Counted from the first letter of the stretch, positions 19,270 to 27,056 are shown. The stretch is DNA of 34,664 nt from DATEPR01 sp036269975 (GCA_036269975.1 DATBDL010000302.1:1-34664); one strand, 5' to 3'. The notes: a model not told the origin generated them from the letters alone. Made by a program: numbers and translations.

Positions 19270-20445
19270 TCACTTCTTCGCGGGCGCCGCCTCGGTGACG
19301 ACCTCGACCGCGCGGTCGAGGTCGGCCTCGGTGAGGTCGGCCCGCACGGTCAGCCGCAGCCGCGACACCTGATCCGGCACCGACGGCGGCCGGAAGCACC
19401 CGACGAGCACGCCGGCCGCCCGGCAGCGCAGCGACCACTCCACCGCGTCCTCCGGTGACGCCGCCCGTACCGCGATCACGGCGGCCGCCGGCCGGCTGGT
19501 CGGGAACCCGGCCGCCGCCAGCCGTTCGGCCAGCACGCTCGCATTGGCAAGCACCCGGCCGCTGCGCTCCGGTTCGTCCCGCAGTACCCGCAACGCCGTC
19601 AGCGCGGCCGCCGTGCTCGCCGGCGCGAGACCGGTGTCGAAGATGAAACTGCGTGCCATGTCCACCAGGTGGTGGATCACCCGGCGCGGTCCGACGATCG
19701 CGCCACCCTGCGCGCCGAGCGACTTGGACAGCGTCACCGTCGTCACCACGTCCGGCGCGCCGGCCAGCCCCGCCGCGGCGACCCCGCCCCGGCCGCCGTC
19801 GCCGAGTACGCCGAAGCCGTGCGCGTCGTCCACCACCAGCGCGGCGCCGTGCTCGCGGCAGGTCGCCGCCAGTTCCGGCAATGGGGCGAGATCACCGTCC
19901 ACCGAGAACACCGAGTCCGTCACCACCAGTGCCCTCGGCTTCGTCCGGCTGGCCAGCGCGCGGCCGACAGCGGCCGGATCGGCGTGCGCCACGACGGCGA
20001 CCTCGGCCTTGGCCAGCCGGCAGCCGTCGATCAGCGACGCGTGGATGTACTGGTCGGCGACGATCGCCGAGTTCTGCCCGGACAGTGCGGTCATCGCGGC
20101 GAGATTCGCGGCGTAACCGGATGCGAAGACCAGTGCCGCCTGCGCGCCGAGAAACGACGCCAGCTCCAGTTCCAGCTCGGCATGCAGCTCGGTCGAGCCG
20201 GTGACCAGCCGTGAGCCGGTCGAACCGGCGCCCCAGCGCAACGCGGCGGCCGCTGCCGCGCCGGCCACCCGCTTGTCCCTGGTCAGCCCGAGATAGTCGT
20301 TGCCGGCGAGATCCAGCTCACCCGAGTTGGCCGGCCGCGGTCGCAACTGCCGTTTGAGGCCGGCCGCTCTGCGCTCGTCCGCGTGCGCGTCGACCCAGTC
20401 GAAGACCTGCTCCGGGGCCAGCCGTGTCGCGACGTGAGTGGTCAC
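19270..20445 (-). CDS. bioF: 8-amino-7-oxononanoate synthase
   Basis: PLP enzyme condensing pimeloyl thioester with alanine in the first committed step of biotin ring assembly. The 391-residue protein has the PLP lysine at 241 in TVTLSKSLGAQGG, the cofactor-binding VVDDAHGFGVLG near 204-215, GSTGSRLVTGSTELHAELE in the substrate region and ASGYAANLAAM. Paralogues such as 2-amino-3-ketobutyrate CoA ligase are possible, but length and motifs fit BioF. No bioA, bioB or bioD is nearby, so it is an orphan biotin gene. The GTG start at 20445 is 6 bases after TAGGAT on the minus strand (leaderless type), and no ribosome site is visible. It is divergent from the riboswitch-controlled cob operon. Confidence 0.9.
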   Translation of the reverse strand: MTTHVATRLAPEQVFDWVDAHADERRAAGLKRQLRPRPANSGELDLAGNDYLGLTRDKRVAGAAAAAALRWGAGSTGSRLVTGSTELHAELELELASFLGAQAALVFASGYAANLAAMTALSGQNSAIVADQYIHASLIDGCRLAKAEVAVVAHADPAAVGRALASRTKPRALVVTDSVFSVDGDLAPLPELAATCREHGAALVVDDAHGFGVLGDGGRGGVAAAGLAGAPDVVTTVTLSKSLGAQGGAIVGPRRVIHHLVDMARSFIFDTGLAPASTAAALTALRVLRDEPERSGRVLANASVLAERLAAAGFPTSRPAAAVIAVRAASPEDAVEWSLRCRAAGVLVGCFRPPSVPDQVSRLRLTVRADLTEADLDRAVEVVTEAAPAKK

Positions 20446-20468
20446 CGACGCATCCTAGGTGCGCCCGC

Positions 20469-20498
20469 TTGGTCCGGACGTGGCCGGGATGCGACGAT
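20469..20498 (+). promoter_or_regulatory. Candidate promoter of the riboswitch-led cob operon
   Basis: TTGGTC (20469-20474) and GACGAT (20493-20498) with an 18-base spacer would start transcription near 20505, just ahead of the riboswitch P1 stem that begins at 20512. The match to consensus is modest; position is the main support. Confidence 0.4.
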
Positions 20499-20511
20499 GC
20501 TTGCGACCCAG

Positions 20512-20663
20512 AGCGGGGGTGAGCGAGGAAGCCGGTGCGAATCCGGCGCGGTCCCGCCACTGTGACCGGGAAGTGGGCCTCCCACGTGTGCCACCGGGGC
20601 GTGAGCCCTGGGAAGGCCGGAGCGCCCGTCGTGATCCGGGAGCCAGGACACTCCGCCACCGCT
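20512..20663 (+). ncRNA. Adenosylcobalamin-type riboswitch aptamer
   Basis: The conserved class I cobalamin riboswitch core is plain: GAGGAAGCCGGTGCGAATCC from 20525, then CCCGCCACTGT (20553-20563), and the B12 box AGCCAGGACACTCCGCC at 20641-20657. The closing P1 stem can be drawn as AGCGG-GG (20512-20519) with CC-CCGCT (20656-20663), seven pairs and one G-A mismatch. A P6-like hairpin GTGGG/CCCAC lies near 20573-20585. It precedes the chelatase subunit gene by 50 bases. Binding of the coenzyme is expected to lower expression of the chelatase-cobO-cobB-cobI-cobM operon. Confidence 0.95.
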
Positions 20664-20667
20664 ACTG

Positions 20668-20703
20668 CCTTGCCTTGATCCGGGCGTGGACACCCGAGGA
20701 AGG
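20668..20703 (+). promoter_or_regulatory. Riboswitch expression platform: hairpin sequestering the Shine-Dalgarno
   Basis: Right after the aptamer, CCTT-G-CCT (20668-20675) can pair with AGGAAGG (20697-20703) with one bulged G, and CGGG (20681-20684) pairs with CCCG (20693-20696) around an 8-base loop. The right strand is the core of the ribosome site GAGGAAGGAG (20696-20705) of the chelatase gene, so the helix would block translation initiation. The loop contains GGAC (20688-20691), complementary to GTCC (20551-20554) in the aptamer's L5 region, the usual kissing partner. No U-run follows, so this is a translational rather than a transcription-terminating switch. Confidence 0.65.
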
Positions 20704-20713
20704 AGCCGCTGGC

Positions 20714-22768
20714 GTGACCGGATTCCCGTTCTCCGCCGTAGTCGGCCACGACGACCTGAGGCTGGCGCTGCTGCTCAACGCGGTACAGCCGTCGATCGGC
20801 GGTGTGCTGGTACGTGGCGAGAAGGGCACCGCCAAGTCGACCATCGTCCGCGCGCTGGCCGCCCTGCTGCCGCCCATGACGGTCACCGAGGGCTGCCGCT
20901 TCGCGTGCGATCCGGATGCCCCCGATCCATCGTGTCCCGACGCGCCGCACGGCTCTGTCGCCGTAGTCCGGCCGGCCCGTCTGGTCGAACTGCCGGTCGG
21001 GGCCACCGAGGACCGGCTGATCGGGTCGCTGGACCTGGAGCGGGCGCTGACCGAGGGCGTACGGGCCTATCAGCCCGGCCTGCTCGCGGCGGCGCATCGC
21101 GGCGTGTTGTACGTGGACGAGGTGAACCTGCTGCACGACCACCTGGTCGACCTGCTGCTGGACGCGGCCGCGATGGGCAGGGCACACGTGGAGCGGGACG
21201 GGGTGTCGGTGTCGCACGCGTCGTCGTTCCTGCTGGTCGGCACGATGAACCCGGAGGAGGGCGAGTTGCGGCCGCAGTTGCTGGACCGCTTCGGCCTCAC
21301 CGTGCGGGTCGCGGCCGCCAGGGACGTGTCGGTCCGCGCAGAGGTGATCCGGCGACGGCTCGCGTTCGAAGCAGCGCCGGCTGATTTCGCCGCTTCGTGG
21401 GCTTCCTTCGACCAGGCCCTCGCCGGCCGGATCGCTGCGGCCCGTGCGCTGCTGCCGCGGGTCGTGTTGCCGGACACGGAGGTCCGGCGGATCGCGGCCG
21501 TGTGCGCGGCGCTCGAGGTGGACGGCATGCGGGCGGACCTCGTCGTAGCCAGGACGGCGTTGGCGCACGCGGCGTGGCGGGGTACGGAGGCGGTGGCCGA
21601 GGAGGACGTGACGGTCGGCGTGCGGCTGGCGCTACCGCACCGCCGTCGCCGTGACCCGTTCGACGAACCGGACCTAGACGACACCCAACTGTCCGAAGCC
21701 CTCCGCGACGCGGCCGACCAGCTAACCGAGCCCCCCGAGCCACCTTCGCCCTCCTCGCCGCCCGAGCCCTCTTCGCCCGCAGATCCCCCCTCCCCTCCTT
21801 CGCCCACGTCGCCCCCCTCGTCCGCTGAGTCGTCGGAGCCCTCGGAGCCTTCTGAACCGCCCGACCCCGATCCGGACGGCGGCGGCGTCCAACCACCCTC
21901 CGACGCGTCCTCGCCGCCACCCAACTCCTCGTCACCTGGTTCCCCATCGCCCGAGCAGCCGGTTCCCGCGCCGACGCCCGCGTTCCGGGCTCGACTGTTG
22001 CAGGTGCCCGGCATCGGCGAAGGCGCACCCGGCCGGCGATCCCGGTCCCGCGCCGGTTTCGGCCGGACGGTCCGCGCCGCCGATTCCGGCACGGGCCTGC
22101 ACCTGATCGGCACGCTGTCCGCGGCCGCCCCGCACCAGCAGGCGAGAGGCCGCACCGCTGCCGGCCTGATCCTGCGCCGTGACGACGTCCGGCGCGCGGT
22201 CCGCGAAGGCAGGGAAGGCAACCTGGTGCTGTTCGTGGTCGACGCGTCGGGTTCGATGGCGGCCAGGGCCAGGATGTCCGTCGTCACCGGGGCGGTGTTG
22301 TCGTTGCTGGCCGACGCCTACCAGCGGCGCGACAAGGTAGGAGTCGTCACGTTCCGGGGGAGCACGGCGGACCTGACCTTGCCGCCCACGTCGTCGATCG
22401 ACACAGCGGCCCGCCGCCTGCGTCGCCTGACCACCGGGGGCCGGACACCGCTGGCCGACGGTCTGCTGCGGGCCCGCAGGGTGCTGGCCACCGAACGCCT
22501 GCGCGACCCCCACCGCCGCCCGTTGTTGCTGTTGCTGACGGACGGCCGAGCAACCAGCACCACCACCGGTGGTGACCCGGTGGCGGACGCCCTCCGAGCG
22601 GCGAATCTCCTTGCCACAGAAGGAATCGCGTCCGTCACGGTCGACTGTGAACACGGTCCGGTCCGCCTCGGCCTGGCCGCTCGGATAGCGGCGTCGCTGG
22701 GTGGCCCGTGCCTGACGCTGGCCGAGCTGTCGGCCGACCAGATGGCCCTCCTAGCCCGCGCCGCCTGA
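20714..22768 (+). CDS. ChlI/ChlD-like cobaltochelatase subunit (AAA+ plus von Willebrand A domain)
   Basis: 684-residue fusion serving as the ATPase and vWA partner of CobN, replacing separate CobS and CobT. The N-terminal AAA+ domain has Walker A GEKGTAKST (35-43), Walker B VLYVDEVNLL (about 130-140), GTMNPEEGELRPQLLDRFGL, and the ChlI-type acidic insert VTEGCRFACDPDAPD. Residues about 336-420 are a Ser/Pro/Glu-rich linker. The C-terminal vWA domain has the metal-ion site LFVVDASGSMAARARM (about 508-520) and LTDGRATSTT. GTG 20714 is chosen because GAGGAAGGAG ends 8 bases upstream and the ChlI fold begins there. It leads the riboswitch-controlled operon; cobO follows after 11 bases. Magnesium chelatase for chlorophyll is excluded by context. 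Confidence 0.94.
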   Translation: MTGFPFSAVVGHDDLRLALLLNAVQPSIGGVLVRGEKGTAKSTIVRALAALLPPMTVTEGCRFACDPDAPDPSCPDAPHGSVAVVRPARLVELPVGATEDRLIGSLDLERALTEGVRAYQPGLLAAAHRGVLYVDEVNLLHDHLVDLLLDAAAMGRAHVERDGVSVSHASSFLLVGTMNPEEGELRPQLLDRFGLTVRVAAARDVSVRAEVIRRRLAFEAAPADFAASWASFDQALAGRIAAARALLPRVVLPDTEVRRIAAVCAALEVDGMRADLVVARTALAHAAWRGTEAVAEEDVTVGVRLALPHRRRRDPFDEPDLDDTQLSEALRDAADQLTEPPEPPSPSSPPEPSSPADPPSPPSPTSPPSSAESSEPSEPSEPPDPDPDGGGVQPPSDASSPPPNSSSPGSPSPEQPVPAPTPAFRARLLQVPGIGEGAPGRRSRSRAGFGRTVRAADSGTGLHLIGTLSAAAPHQQARGRTAAGLILRRDDVRRAVREGREGNLVLFVVDASGSMAARARMSVVTGAVLSLLADAYQRRDKVGVVTFRGSTADLTLPPTSSIDTAARRLRRLTTGGRTPLADGLLRARRVLATERLRDPHRRPLLLLLTDGRATSTTTGGDPVADALRAANLLATEGIASVTVDCEHGPVRLGLAARIAASLGGPCLTLAELSADQMALLARAA
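21718..21965 (+). repeat. Low-complexity Ser/Pro/Glu linker in the chelatase subunit
   Basis: Short imperfect repeats of SSPPEP-, SPPSP- and EPSEPSE-like units, encoded by runs of C-rich codons (TCC, CCC, TCG), separate the AAA+ and vWA domains. Linkers at this place are usual in ChlD and CobT-like proteins and are often acidic and proline-rich; this one is serine-rich as well. Confidence 0.8.
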
Positions 22769-22779
22769 GGGGAGTCGTT

Positions 22780-23394
22780 GTGCCACAAGGAAAACCGTCA
22801 ACGGTGCCGGTCGACGGCCTGAGTACCCGGCAGCGCCGGAATCGCCCGCTGCTGATCGTGCACACCGGGGAGATGAAGGGAAAGTCGACGGCCGCGTTCG
22901 GCTTGGCACTGCGTGGTTGGTACCAGGGCTGGTCGATCGGCGTGTTCCAGTTCGTGAAGTCGGCGAAGTGGAAGGTAGGCGAGGAGTCAGCGTTCCGTGC
23001 CTTGGGCCGCGTATTCGAGGAAACCGGTGAAGGCGGCCCGGTAGAATGGCACAAAATGGGCGAGGGCTGGTCATGGACGAGGAAGCAGGGAACGGAAGAA
23101 GACCACGCGGAGGCGGCAAGAGAAGGCTGGCGTGAAATAACTCGCCGCTTGGCAGCGGAACGACACGGAATGTACGTCCTGGACGAATTCACGTACCCGA
23201 TGCACTGGGGTTGGGTGGACGTCGACGAGGTAGTAGCAACGCTGGTCGCGCGCCCAGGCAACCAACACGTGATCATCACCGGCCGAAACGCGCCGTCAGA
23301 ATTGGTCGAAGCGGCGGACCTGGTAATGGCGGCCAGTAAGATAAAACACCCGATGGACGTCGGCCAAAAAGGTCAACGAGGCATCGAGTGGTGA
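22780..23394 (+). CDS. cobO: Cob(I)yrinic acid a,c-diamide adenosyltransferase, CobO
   Basis: Transfers the 5'-deoxyadenosyl group from ATP to reduced cobalt (CobA/BtuR type). The 204-residue protein begins MPQGKPSTVPVDGLSTRQRR, the standard actinobacterial N-terminus, has the P-loop TGEMKGKSTAAFG (29-41), FVKSAKWKVGEE, and the WSWTRK and LDEFTYPMHWGWVD motifs, ending KHPMDVGQKGQRGIEW as expected. The GTG start at 22780 follows GGGGAG by 5 bases. It lies in the riboswitch operon between the chelatase and cobB. From about the middle of this gene onward codons ending in A become noticeably commoner than in neighbouring genes (for example CAAAAAGGTCAACGAGGC near the end), a drift that continues into the first third of cobB. 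Confidence 0.97.
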   Translation: MPQGKPSTVPVDGLSTRQRRNRPLLIVHTGEMKGKSTAAFGLALRGWYQGWSIGVFQFVKSAKWKVGEESAFRALGRVFEETGEGGPVEWHKMGEGWSWTRKQGTEEDHAEAAREGWREITRRLAAERHGMYVLDEFTYPMHWGWVDVDEVVATLVARPGNQHVIITGRNAPSELVEAADLVMAASKIKHPMDVGQKGQRGIEW

Positions 23395-25034
23395 GGATTC
23401 CCAGAGTGGTCGTCGCCGCGCCGGCATCCGGCAGCGGCAAGACGACCATTGCCACCGGCCTGATGGTGGCAATGGGTAATGTGGCACCATTCAAGGTAGG
23501 GCCGGACTATATCGACCCCGGTTATCATTCGTTGGCCACCGGCTGGCCCGGCCGAAATCTCGACCCAGTGCTGGTAGGGGAGGAGCGAATACTGCCGCTG
23601 TTCGCGCATGGTGTTGTCGGTGCGGACATGGCGGTGATCGAGGGCGTGATGGGCCTGTTCGACGGTCGCAGCGGCGCGGGAGGGTTCGGCTCCACGGCAC
23701 ACGTAGCCCGGTTGTTGGAAGCGCCGGTGTTGTTGGTGGTCGACGGGCGAGGCCAGGGCCGGAGCCTGGCGGCGTTGCTACATGGTTTCCGTGGGTACGA
23801 ACCGGGAGTCCGGTTGGCCGGCGTTGTCCTCAACCAGGTGGGTTCAGGGCGCCACGAGGAAGTGTTGCGCGAGGCATGCGAGGAAGTGGGTCTACCGGTA
23901 CTGGGCGCGGTGCCGAGAGGCGCCGATGTGGGGTTGCCGTCCCGGCACCTGGGCCTGATCCCGGCAGTGGAACATGGTGAAGCAGCGCGCAAAGCAGTAA
24001 CCGCAATGGGCGAACTAATCACACGATCGGTGGACCTGGCAGCAGTCCGCCAAGTAGCAGCGACCGCCGGTCCACTCACGACAATCCCGTGGAACCCGAC
24101 GACCGAACTCACCAACCAGCCGCAAGGGGCGGTCGCCCAGCCGAAGGGCCCGGTTGTCGGTGTCGATGCGCAACCGGCCACAGCGGTTGCCGAGTCGCAG
24201 TTCGGCGGCCCGGTTGCCAGTGCCGATGCGCGATCGGCCACAGCGGTCGCCGGATCACAGTTCGGCGTGCCTGGTGTCGGTGTCGACGCGCCCCCGGATA
24301 GGCCGGTGGTCGATCTCGCTGCCCAGCCCACCGAGTCGTTCGGCCAGCCGGCTGCGGGTGTCGGCGTCCACCTGGGCCGGTCGTTGCCTGGGGTGGTTGT
24401 TGGCGTTGCCGGTGGGGCCGCTTTCACCTTCGGCTATGCCGAGCATCTCGAACTCTTGGCTGCCGCCGGTGCGTGGGTCGTCGTTGTCGACCCGTTGAAT
24501 GATGTGACTCTGCCCGATGATCTTTCCGCGCTCATCCTCCCTGGTGGTTTTCCGGAGCAACACGCTTCCTCTCTATCCGAGAACACCGAACTCCGGGCCG
24601 CCGTTGCGCGATTCGCTCGATCGGGTGGCATTGTGCAGGCCGAGTGCGGCGGTCTCCTCTACCTCCTCGACCAACTGGACGGCCACCCGATGTGCGGCGT
24701 TCTGCCTGGTAGCGCGGCGATGGACAGCCGACTCGTCCTCGGGTACCGGGACGCCGTCGCCGCCGTCGACTCCGTCGCCCACCGTGCTGGCGAGCGCCGC
24801 ACTGGGCACGAATTCCATCGCACGACCGTGACCAGCACCACCGCGCGACATGCCTGGCACTGGCGCGATCACGACGGCCGGCCGGTCCGCGAGGGCATCG
24901 TCCGGCACCGCGTGCACGCCTCCTACCTGCACACACACCCCGCCGGCTGTCCGGAGTCCGTGGCGCGGCTGGTCAGTGCGGCAGCCCGAGATGCGGCAGC
25001 CCGAGGTGCGGCAAGGAGAGCGACCGATGCCTGA
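23388..25034 (+). CDS. cobB: Cobyrinic acid a,c-diamide synthase, CobB, with a repeat-bearing interdomain insertion
   Basis: Glutamine-dependent amidation of the a and c side chains; with a CobN-type pathway the substrate is hydrogenobyrinic acid. The N-terminal domain has the P-loop APASGSGKTT (11-20), FKVGPDYIDPGYH and EGVMGLFDGR. The C-terminal class I amidotransferase domain has nucleophile Cys420 in VQAECGGLLYLLD and His in SYLHTHPAG. The protein is 548 residues against about 450-460 for the family; the excess is residues about 235-330, an Ala/Val/Gln/Gly-rich segment with a 20-residue repeat between the two domains. Start GTG 23388 overlaps the cobO stop; GTG 23391 (GTGA overlap) is equally possible. 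It overlaps cobI by 8 bases. Confidence 0.95.
   Translation: MVRIPRVVVAAPASGSGKTTIATGLMVAMGNVAPFKVGPDYIDPGYHSLATGWPGRNLDPVLVGEERILPLFAHGVVGADMAVIEGVMGLFDGRSGAGGFGSTAHVARLLEAPVLLVVDGRGQGRSLAALLHGFRGYEPGVRLAGVVLNQVGSGRHEEVLREACEEVGLPVLGAVPRGADVGLPSRHLGLIPAVEHGEAARKAVTAMGELITRSVDLAAVRQVAATAGPLTTIPWNPTTELTNQPQGAVAQPKGPVVGVDAQPATAVAESQFGGPVASADARSATAVAGSQFGVPGVGVDAPPDRPVVDLAAQPTESFGQPAAGVGVHLGRSLPGVVVGVAGGAAFTFGYAEHLELLAAAGAWVVVVDPLNDVTLPDDLSALILPGGFPEQHASSLSENTELRAAVARFARSGGIVQAECGGLLYLLDQLDGHPMCGVLPGSAAMDSRLVLGYRDAVAAVDSVAHRAGERRTGHEFHRTTVTSTTARHAWHWRDHDGRPVREGIVRHRVHASYLHTHPAGCPESVARLVSAAARDAAARGAARRATDA
24147..24300 (+). repeat. 60-bp tandem repeat, about 2.5 copies, inside cobB
   Basis: Units begin near 24148, 24208 and 24268 with exact 60-base period. 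Each encodes a version of GPVVGVDAQPATAVAESQFG; the second copy reads GPVASADARSATAVAGSQFG and the third breaks off after VPGVGVDAP. The copies are diverged but in frame, and fall in the linker between the CobB ATPase and amidotransferase domains. Confidence 0.85.
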
Positions 25035-25761
25035 ACTGATCGGCGTCGGCGTCGGGCCCGGCGATCCCGAACTGCTCACCCTCGCCGGTCTGCGGGCCAT
25101 CCTTACGGCCGCCCGCGTGTTCGTGCCGGTCATCGCCCCCACCGAACTCGGTCGCGCCGAGGCGGTTGTACGGGCCCACGTGACCGAACCGCGCACCGTC
25201 GAACGGCTCGTGTTCGCCTTGGCCGACCCCGTCGCCGGCGCGCAGGACCGCCGTCGGCGGCACTGGGACTCGGCGGCGGCGCGCGTCGCCGCGTACCTGA
25301 AAGTCAACGACAGCGCGGTGTTCGCGACGATCGGCGACCCCACGATCTACTCGACGTTCGGCTACCTCGCGGCGACCGTGCGCGAACTCGTGCCGAACGT
25401 GATCGTCACCACGATTCCGGGCATCACGGCCATGCAGGCCACGGCCAGCGCCGCCGGGATCACGCTCGTCGAAGGCGCCGAACCACTCACCGTGCTACCA
25501 GTGGCGCGCAACGTGACCGCCGTGTCGGAAGCGCTGGACCGGCACGGTACGGTCGTCGCCTACAAAGGCGGGCGAAGGCTGCGCGAGCTGCGTGCGGTGG
25601 TCGAGCGGGCCGGTGCGCTGGACCGGGCGGTGTATGCGGAACACCTCGGTACGGCGGACGAGCGGGTGCTACCTCTGTCCGAAATAGACGATGTCGGCGC
25701 ACCGTACCTGTCTACGGTGGTGGTGCTTCCGCCGCGCGGAGGAAGAGGAGAACAGCTATGA
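25027..25761 (+). CDS. cobI: Precorrin-2 C20-methyltransferase, CobI
   Basis: SAM-dependent tetrapyrrole methylase converting precorrin-2 to precorrin-3A (CbiL is the cobalt-precorrin counterpart). The 244-residue protein starts LIGVGVGPGDPELLTLAGLRAI, then VFATIGDPTIYSTFGYL (the GDPxxYS motif distinguishing CobI/CbiL), IPGITAMQATASAAG and VLPVARNVTAVSEAL. The ATG at 25027 sits within the 3' end of cobB (8-base overlap) and follows AAGGAGAG by 5 bases. CobI and CbiL cannot be separated by sequence reading alone. The stop overlaps the cobM start by ATGA. Confidence 0.95.
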   Translation: MPELIGVGVGPGDPELLTLAGLRAILTAARVFVPVIAPTELGRAEAVVRAHVTEPRTVERLVFALADPVAGAQDRRRRHWDSAAARVAAYLKVNDSAVFATIGDPTIYSTFGYLAATVRELVPNVIVTTIPGITAMQATASAAGITLVEGAEPLTVLPVARNVTAVSEALDRHGTVVAYKGGRRLRELRAVVERAGALDRAVYAEHLGTADERVLPLSEIDDVGAPYLSTVVVLPPRGGRGEQL

Positions 25762-27056
25762 CATCCGGTCGGGTCTCGTTCGTCGGAGCCGGACCCGGTG
25801 CGGCCGACCTCATCACGCTGCGCGGCGCCAAGCGGATCGCCGAGGCGGACATCGTGGTGTGGGCCGCCAGCCTGGTCGACCCCGAGTGCGTGCGCCAACA
25901 TGCCCGGCCGGACGCCGAACTGGTCGACTCGTCGTTGATCACGCACGAGGACGTGCTCGCCGTCTACCGGCGCGCGGCCGGCGAGCGGCTCAAGGTGGCA
26001 CGCGTGCACTCCGGCGATCCGTCACTGTGGGGCGCGGTGCAGGAGCAGTACGACAGTTGCCAACGCCTCGGCCTCGAAGTGGAAATAGTTCCCGGCGTGT
26101 CGGCGTTCTCGGCAGCCGCGGCGATCGCTGGTCGTGAACTGACCGTTCCGGAAGTCGCCCAGTCGGTGATTCTCACCCGGTTGGAGGGCGGCAAGACGCC
26201 GATGCCGGACGGTGAGCAGATCCGCGAGTTCGCCCGCCACGGCACCACGATGGCGATCTTCCTGTCCGCCGCGCGCAGCGGTCAGCTCGTCGACGAACTG
26301 CGGGCCGGTGGCTACCCGGACGACACGCCGGTCGTCGTCGCCTACAAGGTGACCTGGCCGGACGAACTGATCCTGCACACGACGGTCGGCGAACTCGCCG
26401 AGACGGTCAAGCAGCACAAACTGTGGCGGCACACGCTGTTCCTGGTGGGCAAGGCGTTGCGCGCCGAGGGCACTCGATCGCACCTGTACCACCCCGGCCA
26501 CTTCACCACGTACCGCAAGGCCGATCCGGCTGCCCGCCAACAACTGCACGCCGACAAGGCTGGCTCGCCGTTGTACACCAACCGTTCCGGCTGGGGCGTC
26601 GCGGCGCGGGTGGAGCGCAGGGACTGGTCGTCGCCGGGTGGCCACGATTCGTCGGGTGGCCACGAGTCGGTGGCCGCGTGGTCGGCGGTGCACGGCTGGC
26701 AGGAGACCGCCCGCTCGGCGACCCGCAGCGGCTACCGCGCCAAGCTGAGCGCGGACGCACCCCGTCCGGCCCGCCCGGTACCTGCCGACCAGGAGACGCT
26801 GGCCCTGGAATCGCCACAGCCCCAGCCACCCCAGCCGGAGTCGACCCAGCCGTCGAAGGCGGACGCGCAGCAGGTCCAACGGCCGAAGCTGACAGCCGTG
26901 CCGTCGCCACAGGCAGCGCGTCAGGGCAACCAGCCCCGCCAGGGCGCTCAGCCCCGCCAGGGCACTCAGCCCCGCCAGGGCACTCAGGCTCGCCAGGGCA
27001 ACAAGAAGCCCGGCCAGAAACGCAACGGCGGCGGCAAACCGACCGCGAAGGGCTGA
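25758..27056 (+). CDS. cobM: Precorrin-4 C11-methyltransferase, CobM, with a long low-complexity C-terminal tail
   Basis: SAM-dependent methylation at C-11 of precorrin-4 (CbiF in the anaerobic route). Residues 1-255 are a complete methylase: VSFVGAGPGAADLITLRGAKRI, ARVHSGDPSLWGAVQEQYD, VPGVSAFSAAAAIAGRELTVPEVAQSVILTR, and HTLFLVGKAL. The family usually stops near 250-260 residues; here another 175 follow, rich in Pro, Gln, Ser, Arg and Gly, ending in RQGxQP repeats and a lysine-rich tail (KKPGQKRNGGGKPTAKG). Nothing in the tail suggests a folded domain or a membrane segment. The ATG overlaps the cobI stop. A 78-base gap with no clear terminator follows before cobL. Confidence 0.95.
   Translation: MTSGRVSFVGAGPGAADLITLRGAKRIAEADIVVWAASLVDPECVRQHARPDAELVDSSLITHEDVLAVYRRAAGERLKVARVHSGDPSLWGAVQEQYDSCQRLGLEVEIVPGVSAFSAAAAIAGRELTVPEVAQSVILTRLEGGKTPMPDGEQIREFARHGTTMAIFLSAARSGQLVDELRAGGYPDDTPVVVAYKVTWPDELILHTTVGELAETVKQHKLWRHTLFLVGKALRAEGTRSHLYHPGHFTTYRKADPAARQQLHADKAGSPLYTNRSGWGVAARVERRDWSSPGGHDSSGGHESVAAWSAVHGWQETARSATRSGYRAKLSADAPRPARPVPADQETLALESPQPQPPQPESTQPSKADAQQVQRPKLTAVPSPQAARQGNQPRQGAQPRQGTQPRQGTQARQGNKKPGQKRNGGGKPTAKG
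26919..27002 (+). repeat. 18-bp tandem repeat (4.7 copies) at the 3' end of cobM
   Basis: Units at 26919, 26937, 26955, 26973 and a partial at 26991 read CGCCAGGGCACTCAGCCC with few changes and encode R-Q-G-(N/A/T)-Q-P. Near-identity of the middle copies suggests recent slippage expansion or active conservation of a basic RQG-type tail. Confidence 0.9.

Noticed and set aside
20714..22768. Magnesium chelatase for chlorophyll synthesis
   Set aside because: No other chlorophyll genes; riboswitch and cob context and the presence of CobN indicate cobalt.
24147..24300. Possible insertion sequence remnant in cobB
   Set aside because: No terminal inverted repeats or transposase; the reading frame is kept and the period is a simple 60-bp tandem repeat.
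26919..27002. Possible CRISPR-like array
   Set aside because: Repeats are 18 bp, contiguous without spacers, and encode a peptide repeat in frame with cobM.
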